Source: Brachionus manjavacas
Taxonomy: Eukaryota > Rotifera > Eurotatoria > Ploima > Brachionidae
Reading direction: 5' to 3'
Length of the DNA stretch: 64,000 bases
NCBI GenBank assembly: GCA_019054805.1
Contig: JAHQIY010000006.1
Span: 6,634,001 to 6,698,000, forward strand
This document shows, one piece after another, positions 1-8,379 of the stretch. Position 1 is the stretch's first letter. The number at the start of each line of letters is the position of its first letter. The notes beneath the pieces were generated by a model that worked only from the letters and a program-made list of their open reading frames with translations, did no database searches and was not told the DNA's origin. Position numbers and translations under genes: made by a program.

Positions 1-428
1 ACAGGCCAAGCAGTGAAAATTCCAAAAAATATTTGCTTATTTGTTTCATTCTTAATTTAAAAAAAAAGAAAGAGCTTAGCTTGTTTTTAATCTGAATGGC
101 GTTTGTTTTCCAAAAGCTTAGAGCTTTAAATCCTATGTCACTTTTAATTTAGACATTTAATAGTTAGGAAGGCTTTATAAACTTTTTTTTTCTATACAAA
201 ACGCTCACGCATCTGAAAATATACTACTAAGATAGGAAAAATTTCTAAGGTTTCGTGATCTTTTTTTAAATATTTTGTTTTTATTGATTTTGTAAAATAT
301 TTTTACAAAATAGCATTTTGATTATAAAATGGAAAAAAATAGCTGCTTGTTTGTAGAATTACAAATAAAACAAATAATGTGTCATAAGATTTTTATTAAA
401 ATTAAATGACAATTAAACACAAAAATGC
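1..428. other. AT-rich flank beyond the 3' end of STYXL1
   Basis: I see no coding potential, RNA gene or repeat here. A/T homopolymer runs dominate. Confidence 0.5.
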
Positions 429-434
429 TTTATT
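429..434 (-). promoter_or_regulatory. STYXL1: Candidate polyadenylation signal for STYXL1
   Basis: AATAAA on the minus strand, about 63 nt past the STYXL1 stop codon, in an AT-rich 3' flank. The hexamer occurs often by chance in such sequence, so position is the main support. Confidence 0.45.
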
Positions 435-496
435 TACTCAAGTAAGCTTTTAGTTTTTTTAATTCCAAGCAATGTGGGTGTCTAGTTAATTGGCAT

Positions 497-955
497 CTAT
501 CTATTTGCGAAATATTCACTTATTTCATTCAAGAAGCTTATTTGGGGCTGTATTTTCTTACACTTAAAAACTCTTCCAAATGCTTCCTAAAGTAGAAATA
601 AATTAGACTTAAAATTACTTCCAGTTTAAAAATTACATTGATGCTTATTTTTTCGGAGTAAACCAAATATGCGATAACAATTGCAGCACTTCGACTAATT
701 CCTAAATCTGAAAAAACGAGGCAAGGCTGCTTTCGATTTTTGATGTTTACATCTTGGTTAAATAAAATGATTAATAGACTTTTAATTGTCTTTTCTAATC
801 TCTGACATTAAAAGAGATTAGAAGATTAGGAACTTTTTTTCCAGGATTTCATACCGATGAAGTTTAAAGCTTCTTGTAAGTATTCCTTCAGCGACTCTTC
901 TGGTTGGTCTTTGATACCAATTTTTATATTGTCTATAGACTGTTCCACAGGGATT
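497..955 (-). CDS. STYXL1: STYXL1 exons 5-7: C-terminal phosphatase fold with dead active site
   Basis: Exon 5 (955-855) follows a strong acceptor: a CTAAT-type branch candidate, then a T-rich tract and TTAG. It completes the GAA codon begun by exon 4 and encodes IPVEQSIDNIKIGIKDQPEE and a helix ending in NFI. Intron 5 is 102 nt (854-753). Exon 6 (752-637) carries the signature loop CLVFSDLGISRSAA and the following helix IVIAYLVYSEK. Intron 6 is 50 nt (636-587). Exon 7 (586-497) encodes EAFGRVFKCKKIQPQ, the counterpart of the long helix after the loop, and ends with TAG. Without the catalytic Cys the domain should bind, not hydrolyse, phosphotyrosine or phosphoserine partners (inference from the family). 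Confidence 0.9.
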
Positions 956-3900
956 CTAAGAAAAAAGTCGATTAGGAAATTTGTTTGTATTTTTAGACAA
1001 ATCGGCAAGGTGAAATTAATAAAAAAAAATTTAAATAAAAAAAGTCTTGGTCAAAGTGTGATCAGCTGATCGGCAGAATTAAGAATAAAAGATTTTCTAA
1101 ATTATTCTCTTAATTTTGAACAAAATATGGTTAATATATGATTTTTTTTCAATGTTCAATTTAGACTTTTATCTAAAAACTTTATTTTTTTACTAAATTT
1201 TATACGAACATTTTAAAGTTAGATTTGGAATCAATTACAATTAATTGTTTTAATTGTTCTTATTAAATGTGAATATGACTTCCTTTAATAAATAAAAAAA
1301 GCGTTTAAGAAAAGACAATTTTATTTCTGAATAAATTTTTTTATAATCTTATTTTAATACTTTTCTGGAATTTTCCAAAAAAGTCACAAACTGATTACGG
1401 AACTTGTCAAAATTTAAAACTATGCTAAAAATCATTATTTTTGACTCCATTGATTTTTTGTTGATTAACTGTTTTTAGCAAATCGTGATAGAAAAAAAAG
1501 GAAATTGTACTAAAATGTATATTTAGGCACACTTTCGATATTTTCTTTAAAAATGTTTTCTTAATATATACCTTCGATATTTTCAGCTTTATGGGCAATT
1601 AAAAATGTCCTTCCCTGACAAATTTGTGAGCTTTCGTACATAAGAAAGTTTTTATAAAAAGTTCAGTAATTTTCCTAGAAAATTCCTAAATAATTTTTGC
1701 CTTAGGTATGTTCAATAGAAAATTTTGTCAGTCATATATTTTCAATTGATTTCATTTTCGCTTGTCAATTTGAAATCAAATTCAATTAAATGGTCATTTC
1801 CTTAAACATGAAAGATCCTTTAAGCCTTTTTAAAAGTAATTTTATTATTTTGATCATAAGTGTCAATACAAGTTTTTTAAATATTTTTTTTTGAAAAATC
1901 TTTTTAGTTTCCGTAGGTATTATTTTATTTGATTGAAATAATTAATTACTTTTTTACGTAATTGGAATTATTATATGCAAAAAAAAGTGGGGCATTAAAA
2001 TCGGACAAATATACTTCTAAAATTTTTTTAAAATATTTTTAACAAAAATTAATTAAAAGAAACTAAATTATCAAAATATTCAAAAAAAGTAAATTATAAA
2101 GAAATTTTGTAAAAATTACTATTCTTCAATTGTGTCCACTGCAATTAATGCTTTTTTTTTCAATTGCATTTTTCCATATATTTTTTTAATTTGCTTAATA
2201 TAAATTATTTTATTAATATTGACTTTTCTTTTTTAAATACTTGAGAATAATCTCTGCCTAGTCTTGGAATGAATCATTCGATAGTTCAGCTTTATGTTTA
2301 AGAGACCAAAATTGAAAATTATTGCCAATATAATGTTTGTATAGATTTGCTTGAAATTTATTTTTTTGAAAAAAACGAAAACCTTTTTATTAAGGATTTG
2401 AATGTACAATATATATTTTATTGAGTTATTAGCTGAAAACTTTCGTAAAAAAACAAAAATTTTAACATATTTTATTTATTTTGTTGAAATAAAAAATGAT
2501 GAAGTTTTAAATCAATCTTGAAAAATTCACTTAAAAAAAAATTACCAAAATAATTAAATATAATTATTATAGAAAGAAGAGCCACCTAAATCTTGGACTA
2601 GGAGAGAAATCTTGAAAAAAAGAAAGACATCAAGAAGATCTCTAATTGAAAAATTCATAAAGTGAAAAATTTAAATCAAATGATCCTTGACTTACTTGAT
2701 TGTGGCACAAAGAGTCATAATTTTAGATTATTTTGCCACTGTAGCCAAAGAATCAACTGTTTTTGCAAACAAATGTCTGGAATCATGTATCAAGATAATT
2801 TTTTGAACAAGAAGCTCTAAAATTTTTTTTTAAATAAGCTTTAAAATATTTTAAATTATTTAAAACCTCGTATTCGTTTAGAGGTTACCTTTGGTCATTT
2901 TATTTTAAGCCCAAAATTGGACTTTTGCTTTTAAAATTCTCTAAAATTTCAAATTATGATCAAAGTCAGACTTTGTCTTTTAATCAACTTGTGGTACTTT
3001 TGGCATGGCTTTATATTGTTATTATAAAATATTTTTTATTACTTTTTCTCAATTTTTTTTCAAAAATTTCAGAATTATTTATCAAAACTAATTTAACATT
3101 TAAAAAAAATTGATTCAGATTAGCAAAACTTATTTTGGATTAGAAAGAATTAAGTCAATATACTTTACATATCACAACTTTTCTTTCAAGTTTTGTTTCG
3201 AAATTATTAGGAAAGACTTTGGTTTAGACAAAAGGAGTCAAAAACTTAATTATAAACGACAAATAATTTTTTATAAAAAGCCTAAAAAAATAAAATAGAA
3301 GAAAGAAAGGAAATAAATTAAATTTAAAAACAAACTATATACTTTAAATTTTTCAAACGTTTTAAATGTAAAATTAAAGATGTCTTTACATTTTTTCAAA
3401 AGTAAAAAAAAAATCATAAAGCTTTCCTACAAAGAAACTTGGTTGCGCATTTAACACAGTTGTATTGAAGCAAAAATGAAGAATAAATAAAAAATCATTT
3501 TATTGCATTTTTTTAATTTTTTAGATTAATTGAAAATTTTTTGACTTAAACTTTATTCTTTTCAAAAGTCAAGTAACAATTTTGACTTGAAGTCACAAAT
3601 TTTCACTAAAAAAAAGTTGAGAATATCTTTCTTTGGATAAATCACTGACTCATTTAGTTCAAGAACAATCTTTTAATTTAAATTTTTGTTACATAGTTGA
3701 GGTAATACTTACATAGAAAATAGTTGTGCAATGAATTTTTTTTTAAATTTTTACATAAGTAAATTACATTAAGTAAATTACGTAAGTGACTCAAAAATTC
3801 GTGTTGATAAAGATTTAAAGATTTAAAAAAAATTTATTAGTTTTTTAGCAATTCTTTAATTTTCTAATTTTAACGTACCAATGTCGTGTAATTTGATATC

Positions 3901-6900
3901 TCAAATCATTCACTTAAAACAAATTTCTTACTCTAATCCATAAAAAAAAAACACCTCAAGATATTCGTCAAAAAGCAAACTTGAATCATTTTAATGAAAT
4001 AACGAGAAAAATAAATATTTTTGAATTAAACTTGAAAAATTCTTTAAAAAAATTCCAGCCAAATTTTCTATGCACATATTTCTAGCGGTTTAAAAAAAAA
4101 TTGTTTAAAATTTCCTTTTCAATAAGAAATAATTTACTAAAAATGATAATTGTATCGAATAGAATAAATTTTTTTTAACTCTTTAATTTTACCATTAATT
4201 TCCTCCAAAAATGCTATTAGAGTTAATTAAAAATAGAAATTAGTCAAATTTGAGCTTTTTTCTATTTTTGAACTTAACTCTAATAGCATTTTTTAAAGAA
4301 ATTAAAGGTAAAATCTGTAACTTAAAAATGATATATTTTTTTTATTTATTTATGACAAGGTTTATATTTTTTTGAATATCTTAAAATGAATAATTGTTTT
4401 AGCACACGCAAAAATCGTTTCAGCACTTTTGTCGCTGTCGCTCTCTGAATCAGTTGAGAGATGAATCGATGTTGGCACCTGGCCGATTACCCCTAGGCGC
4501 TGAGACGGTTTGAAACGTCAGAAATCGGCACAGAAGGAATTTATGCTATGCTAATTATTTGAAATTTCCGAAATTATAAAATTTATGCGTGCTCTCCCAA
4601 CGCAGATTTCAGGACACTCTTTAAATAACACCCATAAATCACTGTATCTGCACATTCAAAAAATTTTTTCAAACCGGAAAAAAACAACTTAATTTTACAC
4701 TTTTTGAAGGTCTAATTAACTCACTTTAAAAATTTAAAATTTTAAGCTTTATTTAAAAAAAAAAACAACCATAAAAAGTATTTTAAAATACAATTTTTAA
4801 GATTGAAATGAATCATATTCAATATAAACTCAGGCCAAGAAATTCTCCAAAAGCCTTATAATATTATATATATTAAATTAAAATTAATAGTAAAACTAAA
4901 AATTAAATTTTTTTAAATAATAAAAAGTCTGAAAAACACACCATGTGTGTGAAAAATGTGTTTTAAAAAGTTTTCAATGAATTTTTCTTGATTTACTAAA
5001 AATTACTAAAAAAGGTTTGTTAGGATTTAAGGATGTTCTGAAACAATTTTTAAGTGTGTTGAGACGATTTTTGCTTGAGCTGGTTAGGTAGATCTATCTT
5101 AATATAGCTTCTCAGCTCCAAAATAATCGGGTTTTTTTCTTTCTTTTTGGTCTTTATCTTTAACTAGTAATTGTTTGAGTGTATTGAGTGTCAATTCTTT
5201 CAAAGAATTATTATCGGATTCACGTTCCAAATCAAGCATTATAGAATTTTTAATTATATAATAATTTTGAAAATAATTCTTATGCCGAAAAAGGTTTTTA
5301 AAAAAAAAATGATTATTTTTTAAAAATGCTACTTTAAATGCATCTGCAATCATTTCTATAAAGTAAATTTATTTATGTGATAAAAAATAATTTTTGTTTC
5401 AAAAACATTTTCTAGATTTTAAATCAAATAATATATTTTTTTTAAGTTATTTGAATTAAAATTGAATTTTTAGTTTTTTTCTTAAAAAAATATTAATAAT
5501 AAAGAAAAATATTTGTTTACCAAAAAATTAGATTAATTTGACTATTTTAAAAAGTAAATATATAAATTAGGAAAAAAAAGTCAAAAGAAAAAATTTTTCT
5601 CGACGAGTAGCTCAAATCCTCTTACCAAGACTTCTTCACTAAAGATTCAACCTATTCTTTAAAAATTTCGTTTTAATCAAGCATTTGGTTTCTATACAAA
5701 CTTCCAGTATAGATTACCAAAACCAAGGATAAAATTTGAAACGTTTATTTGAATTGTGAAACGAACGATTTTTTTTCCTTTCTCAAGAAAAATAGCTAAA
5801 AAAACTAAAAATACAATACCTGAAATAAAAAGCATTACCTGAAATAAAAAGAAATTCAACTTCGCCATTAAATCTACGTGTTAAAAGACCTATTGAAACG
5901 TATCCTTAAAATAAAATCAGCTTTCAATTTTAAATGGAGTCTTACAAATGTTTGTGATTTAAAAAAATATTAATATTCTAGGGAGTTATGACCCTTTCAA
6001 ACCAGTTCGTTTTTTAGTCACATGAGCCATTTTCTTGATTCAATTTAATACTTCTAAAAAAAAAACTTACAGCTTTAAAATGATACAGCTTGTATTTAAA
6101 AACCTTAAAATTGGGGTTGCTACCTAATGTTTTTTCAAGTAAGTGAGAAGATTTTGATAGAAAAATATTCAGTTTTCAAAAAAAACTATTTTTGTCCAAA
6201 AATCTTAAGAATCAAAAAATTTAAATTCTAAACAAAATTTTTTTATCGTGAATTTTTTTAATTTTTGCCGAAAAGTCTTAAAAGTTTATTTACTCTGTGG
6301 TTTCTGTGGAGGAGCAATCAACAAAAGATTTTATTTTTAAATCTTTGCGGATATAAAGCTCTGTGGCATGTCTTAAATTTCCCAAGTACAATAATCCTGG
6401 TATTATTTCACTGGGATAGGTTTTCAATTGATCGAGCTCCTTTGAAAGAATTTTCTTAAACTAAATATTAAAGATAAAACAAAAAAGTACTCTGGGCATG
6501 TAGATAATTTGCTGTGTTCTTAGAAATGGATAGAGACGCGAGAATGTCTCGTATCCGCCTTTTAGAATTTTAACCGAATTTTTCGAACCACTTTCAGAAA
6601 GAATCTTGGCACATTTTACAGCCGCTCCTTTGTCCTGCAAACTCGATAAATTACTGTCATAAGTGATAATGGTATTTCTGCATTCTAGCTCGGGCTCATA
6701 CAACAGCTGGAATTCTTTCGAATTCGGGTCCTTTGGAGTGAAATTTTTGAAAAGTTTGAATAAAATTTAAATTTTTCAAACTTTTTTCATATGTTTAGCA
6801 CAAATAATGTGTCCTTCATTATAATCACTTCTTTCTCTACAATCTAGCTTAAATGTAAGAATTGCTTGCAAAAGTTTAAATCTAAATTTACCAATTAAAT

Positions 6901-7000
6901 AGAGATAATTCGGATCACAAAGTTGAGCTAATTCAATGCCTTCATTTAGTAAATTATATAAATCCTGGCACTCAACTAATTCAATAATGGGTCCGAACAT
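497..7000 (-). CDS. STYXL1: STYXL1 (MK-STYX) pseudophosphatase, seven exons
   Basis: Catalytically dead relative of MAP-kinase phosphatases; vertebrate STYXL1 binds G3BP1 and the mitochondrial phosphatase PTPMT1 (family knowledge). Exons on the minus strand: 7000-6892, 6843-6782, 6730-6491, 6439-6294, 955-855, 752-637, 586-497, all GT-AG with matching phases, giving 287 residues (human about 313). Residues 1 to about 137 form the rhodanese-like/CDC25-homology domain, with DPNYLYL near 30 and the signature KILKGGYETFS then LRTQQIIYMPR. Residues about 145-287 form the phosphatase fold: EIIPGLLYLGN, then the loop VFSDLGISRSAA. In that loop Ser234 and Phe233 stand where active enzymes have Cys and His, while Arg240 is kept; human STYXL1, as I recall it, has FSTQGISRS. 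The start is the first Met of the conserved N-terminus. Assembly was done by eye, by alignment to recalled human sequence; exon limits could shift by a few bases. Confidence 0.92.
2573..2820 (+). pseudogene. Unclassified coding-like scraps inside STYXL1 intron 4
   Basis: This stretch has higher sequence complexity than its surroundings. On the plus strand, 2573-2662 reads 30 codons including PPKSWTRREILKKRK and RRSLIEKFIK, just after an acceptor-like TTATAG. A second open frame, 2680-2820, reads 46 codons from an ATG with a Cys-rich patch (LFCHCSQRINCFCKQ). I recognise neither. They lie antisense to STYXL1 and could be a decayed transposon or gene fragment, or chance. Nothing supports expression. 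Confidence 0.22.
4187..4313. repeat. Long foldback hairpin in intron 4
   Basis: Left arm 4187-4239 and right arm 4259-4313 are near-perfect reverse complements around a spacer of about 19 nt. The best-matched core is ATGCTATTAGAGTTAA, found again inverted as TTAACTCTAATAGCAT. Such a foldback may be a small non-autonomous DNA transposon (MITE) or a hairpin transcript precursor. No target-site duplication or transposase is visible, so the class is undecided. Confidence 0.75.
4399..4625. ncRNA. GC-richer block with nested stems; possible structured RNA, unidentified
   Basis: The block stands out from the AT-rich intron. Visible pairings are CTCTC (4441-4445) with GAGAG (4456-4460); GCCGATT (4482-4488) with AATCGGC (4523-4529), which encloses GACG (4504-4507) with CGTC (4516-4519); and TGCGT (4586-4590) with ACGCA (4600-4604). 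It resembles none of the major snRNAs, 7SK, RNase P/MRP, SRP RNA or tRNAs as far as I can recall. Alternatives are a regulatory element, or part of a mobile element bounded by the inverted repeats at 4408 and 5074. Strand is undetermined. Confidence 0.3.
4408..4426 (+). repeat. Short inverted repeat, left copy
   Basis: GCAAAAATCGTTTCAGCAC here matches, inverted and with two mismatches, the sequence at 5056-5074. The pair brackets about 0.65 kb, including the GC-richer block, and could be terminal inverted repeats of a small DNA element. I see no target-site duplication. Confidence 0.35.
5056..5074 (-). repeat. Short inverted repeat, right copy
   Basis: On the minus strand it reads GCAAAAATCGTCTCAACAC, the partner of 4408-4426. 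Similarity fades quickly inward, so if these are element ends the terminal repeat is only about 20 bp. Confidence 0.35.
5099..5353 (-). CDS. Weak 84-codon ORF inside STYXL1 intron 4
   Basis: Not recognised. The N-terminal half is Phe/Lys/Asn-rich, as expected from AT-rich noise. The C-terminal half (from MLDLERESDNN to KPDYFGAEKLY) has more protein-like composition. It lies on the same strand as STYXL1, but its frame does not fit the phase of exon 4, so it is unlikely to be an alternative STYXL1 exon. It may be a nested small gene, a fragment or chance. Confidence 0.18.
   Translation of the reverse strand: MIADAFKVAFLKNNHFFFKNLFRHKNYFQNYYIIKNSIMLDLERESDNNSLKELTLNTLKQLLVKDKDQKERKKPDYFGAEKLY
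5818..5852. repeat. Short tandem duplication
   Basis: The 19-bp unit ACCTGAAATAAAAAGCATT is followed at once by a nearly complete second copy. Confidence 0.6.
6294..7000 (-). CDS. STYXL1: STYXL1 exons 1-4: rhodanese-like domain and start of phosphatase domain
   Basis: Four exons lie in 0.7 kb. Exon 1 (7000-6892) starts at ATG and ends in phase 1. Intron 1 is 48 nt (6891-6844) and rejoins to make a GAT codon. Exon 2 (6843-6782) reads CRERSDYNEGHIICAKHMKK, the stretch equivalent to the rhodanese middle. Intron 2 is 51 nt (6781-6731), phase 0. Exon 3 (6730-6491) holds most of the rhodanese-like domain including GGYETFSRLYPFLRTQ. Intron 3 is 51 nt (6490-6440), phase 0; the acceptor nearest ELDQLK was chosen over an upstream ATTTAG because it continues the conserved protein. 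Exon 4 (6439-6294) starts the phosphatase domain and ends in phase 2 at a good donor, AGA/GTAAAT. Unspliced reading runs into stops in each intron. Confidence 0.9.
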
Positions 7001-7583
7001 GATTTTAATTTAGAGAACTATACTAAATTTATGATTTAAATAAAAATAAACAGTACTCAAAAGTGGTTTTATTTTTTCAAATACCAGGGTTTCCATGGAA
7101 ACTAAAATGTGCAAAATTGATTTTCTTATAGCCATAATTTTTATAATAAATTTTTTGCTAATCTAAAGAATTTTATACAAAAAAATTTTAATAAAAATTT
7201 ATTTGTTAAAAAAAATTTTCCTAAGAAATTCAAAGATGTTAGTTAATAAAAAAAGAGAAAAAAAATTTTTCATTATAAATATGAAAGAAATTTCGATTAG
7301 ATTATAAATATGATTAAAACTTTTATTTGATTATTCTTTTGGCTCGATCAAACAAAAAAAAAATCGAATTGTCAAAAGGAATTTAAAATGGCTTAAGGTA
7401 TTATCAGTAAATTAAAATCATTAAAAAATCTCTAATTGAGCATTAATTTACCATTTATTTAGCATTAAATTATATATAAACAAGCATTAATTAATTTAAA
7501 CAGAAACAATGAGAAAATTTTTTTTGCAATATAAAACCAGTAAATGAACATAAAATTTTTATCAAAGTTACATTATAAAACCA
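7001..7583. other. Upstream flank of STYXL1
   Basis: AT-rich, with no ORF or repeat I can support. The STYXL1 promoter and 5' UTR presumably lie here, but no core element stands out against the A/T background. Confidence 0.4.
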
Positions 7584-7765
7584 TTATTGTACTAATAAAG
7601 CACCTTTAGCTTTTGCAGGTCTGCCCCTTTTACGTTTGCTACCAATTTCGACATTTTTAGCCTCCGGAGGTGGTTTGCAATATTTCAATCTTATTGACAT
7701 CCCGATGATATATTAGACATGTAATTTCGGGATGTTGTATAAATTTAAAGCTGCGAAGTGTTCAA
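7584..7765 (-). pseudogene. Decayed C-terminal tail of a SWIM-finger / AT-hook protein
   Basis: The minus strand reads IIGMSIRLKYC, then KPPPEAKNVEIG, then the AT-hook-like SKRKRGRPAKAKGA, ending at a TAA at 7586-7584. The layout (a Cys-rich finger, a short amphipathic stretch, then PPEAK and a basic KRGRP tail) is that of SWIM zinc-finger proteins, including MULE-type transposase derivatives common in rotifers and other invertebrates (recalled, not searched). Further upstream, in a neighbouring frame, SFKFIQHPEITC looks like the remains of the finger. The 7719-7717 Cys is kept, the expected His reads as Tyr, and a one-base shift separates the parts. No other part of the protein is visible, so this is a fragment. 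Confidence 0.45.
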
Positions 7766-8190
7766 TTTTTTTTCAAAAACATCATTTTTTGCATTTTCAA
7801 GATCATCCATCGAATATTTTTTTTTTAACTTCTTTTTGTTTGTTCTGATTCATTTTTATAAAATATTAAAATTCTACTAAAATTATTTTCTACTAATTAA
7901 GATCCAATGAAAACGATAAGCAAATAAGGTCAGTTCAAACTTGTTCCGTCATCGGATCAAAAATTGTCAAACAAAATTACTAATTTGAAAAATTCTACCG
8001 AATAAGCCGAAAAAAAACTTCGAATAAAAAAAAAAGGTTTAAAAATTATTAAAAAATATTTCATATATATATATATTTGGATTCCGCTCTTCAAGATCTA
8101 CAAGAATATTTGAGTTGTTTAAAAAAAATAATAAAACGACTGATATATTTCGGTTTTCAAATTACGTCACCGAATTTACATTAAATACAT
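7766..8190. other. AT-rich spacer with (AT)n run
   Basis: No coding content seen. A short (AT)7 microsatellite lies at about 8063-8076. Confidence 0.5.
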
Positions 8191-8379
8191 TTATGCCGTG
8201 TAACCATAAATTTTATTATGGTAACACGGCATATTAATGTTAATTGATTGAACTTCGACTCTTTTTTTAGGTGGTCGACCTCTCCCGCCTTTAGTTGGTA
8301 AATTACACTTGATTTCTTGTAAAATAGGCTCAACCGGTTGCTCAATAACGATATTCTCAATATCACCATTAATTACCAT
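8191..8379 (-). CDS. 62-codon ORF with AT-hook, at the satellite border
   Basis: The product begins MVINGDIENIVIEQPVEPIL, carries the AT-hook core GGRGRPPKKR near residues 31-40 and ends NKIYGYTA. AT-hooks bind the minor groove of AT-rich DNA (family knowledge). The ORF is open upstream into the first satellite bases, has no other domain, and its last 14 codons are built from an inverted repeat (8192-8233). It looks more like a fragment of a larger AT-hook protein, possibly of the same class as the remnant at 7584-7765, than a complete gene. Start choice is uncertain. Confidence 0.3.
   Translation of the reverse strand: MVINGDIENIVIEQPVEPILQEIKCNLPTKGGRGRPPKKRVEVQSININMPCYHNKIYGYTA
8192..8233. 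repeat. Strong short hairpin
   Basis: The 18-nt arm at 8192-8209 (TATGCCGTGTAACCATAA) pairs with 8216-8233 with one mismatch, around a 6-nt loop. It lies inside the end of the AT-hook ORF, about 150 bp before the satellite starts. Confidence 0.8.

Larger units (their letters stand above)
956..6293 (-). other. STYXL1: STYXL1 intron 4, 5,338 nt
   Basis: Donor AGA/GTAAAT at 6293 and acceptor TTAG at 956 leave a phase-2 intron, roughly a hundred times longer than four of the five others (48-51 nt; intron 5 is 102 nt). Most of it is very AT-rich with long A and T runs and no recognisable coding content. Exceptions, listed separately, are coding-like scraps near 2573-2820, a long hairpin at 4187-4313, a GC-richer structured block near 4399-4625, an inverted repeat pair at 4408/5074, a small ORF at 5099-5353 and a short tandem repeat at 5818-5852. 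Confidence 0.8.

Noticed and set aside
857-1069. 70-codon ORF on the plus strand
   Set aside because: It is antisense to STYXL1 exon 5 and its flanking introns.
2925-3298. Two 62-codon ORFs on the plus strand
   Set aside because: Composition is Phe/Leu/Lys/Asn-rich as expected from A/T runs. No motif, no splice support and no resemblance to a known protein.
4399-4625. tRNA, 5S, U-snRNA or hammerhead ribozyme at the structured block
   Set aside because: No cloverleaf with A and B boxes, no match to U1-U6 or U11/U12 as recalled, and the CTGAGAC near a GAAA does not fit the hammerhead core CUGANGA.
6265-6459. 64-codon ORF on the plus strand
   Set aside because: It is the antisense shadow of STYXL1 exon 4.
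8181-8369. Second 62-codon ORF on the minus strand overlapping the AT-hook ORF
   Set aside because: It is an out-of-frame shadow; the AT-hook frame has the recognisable motif.
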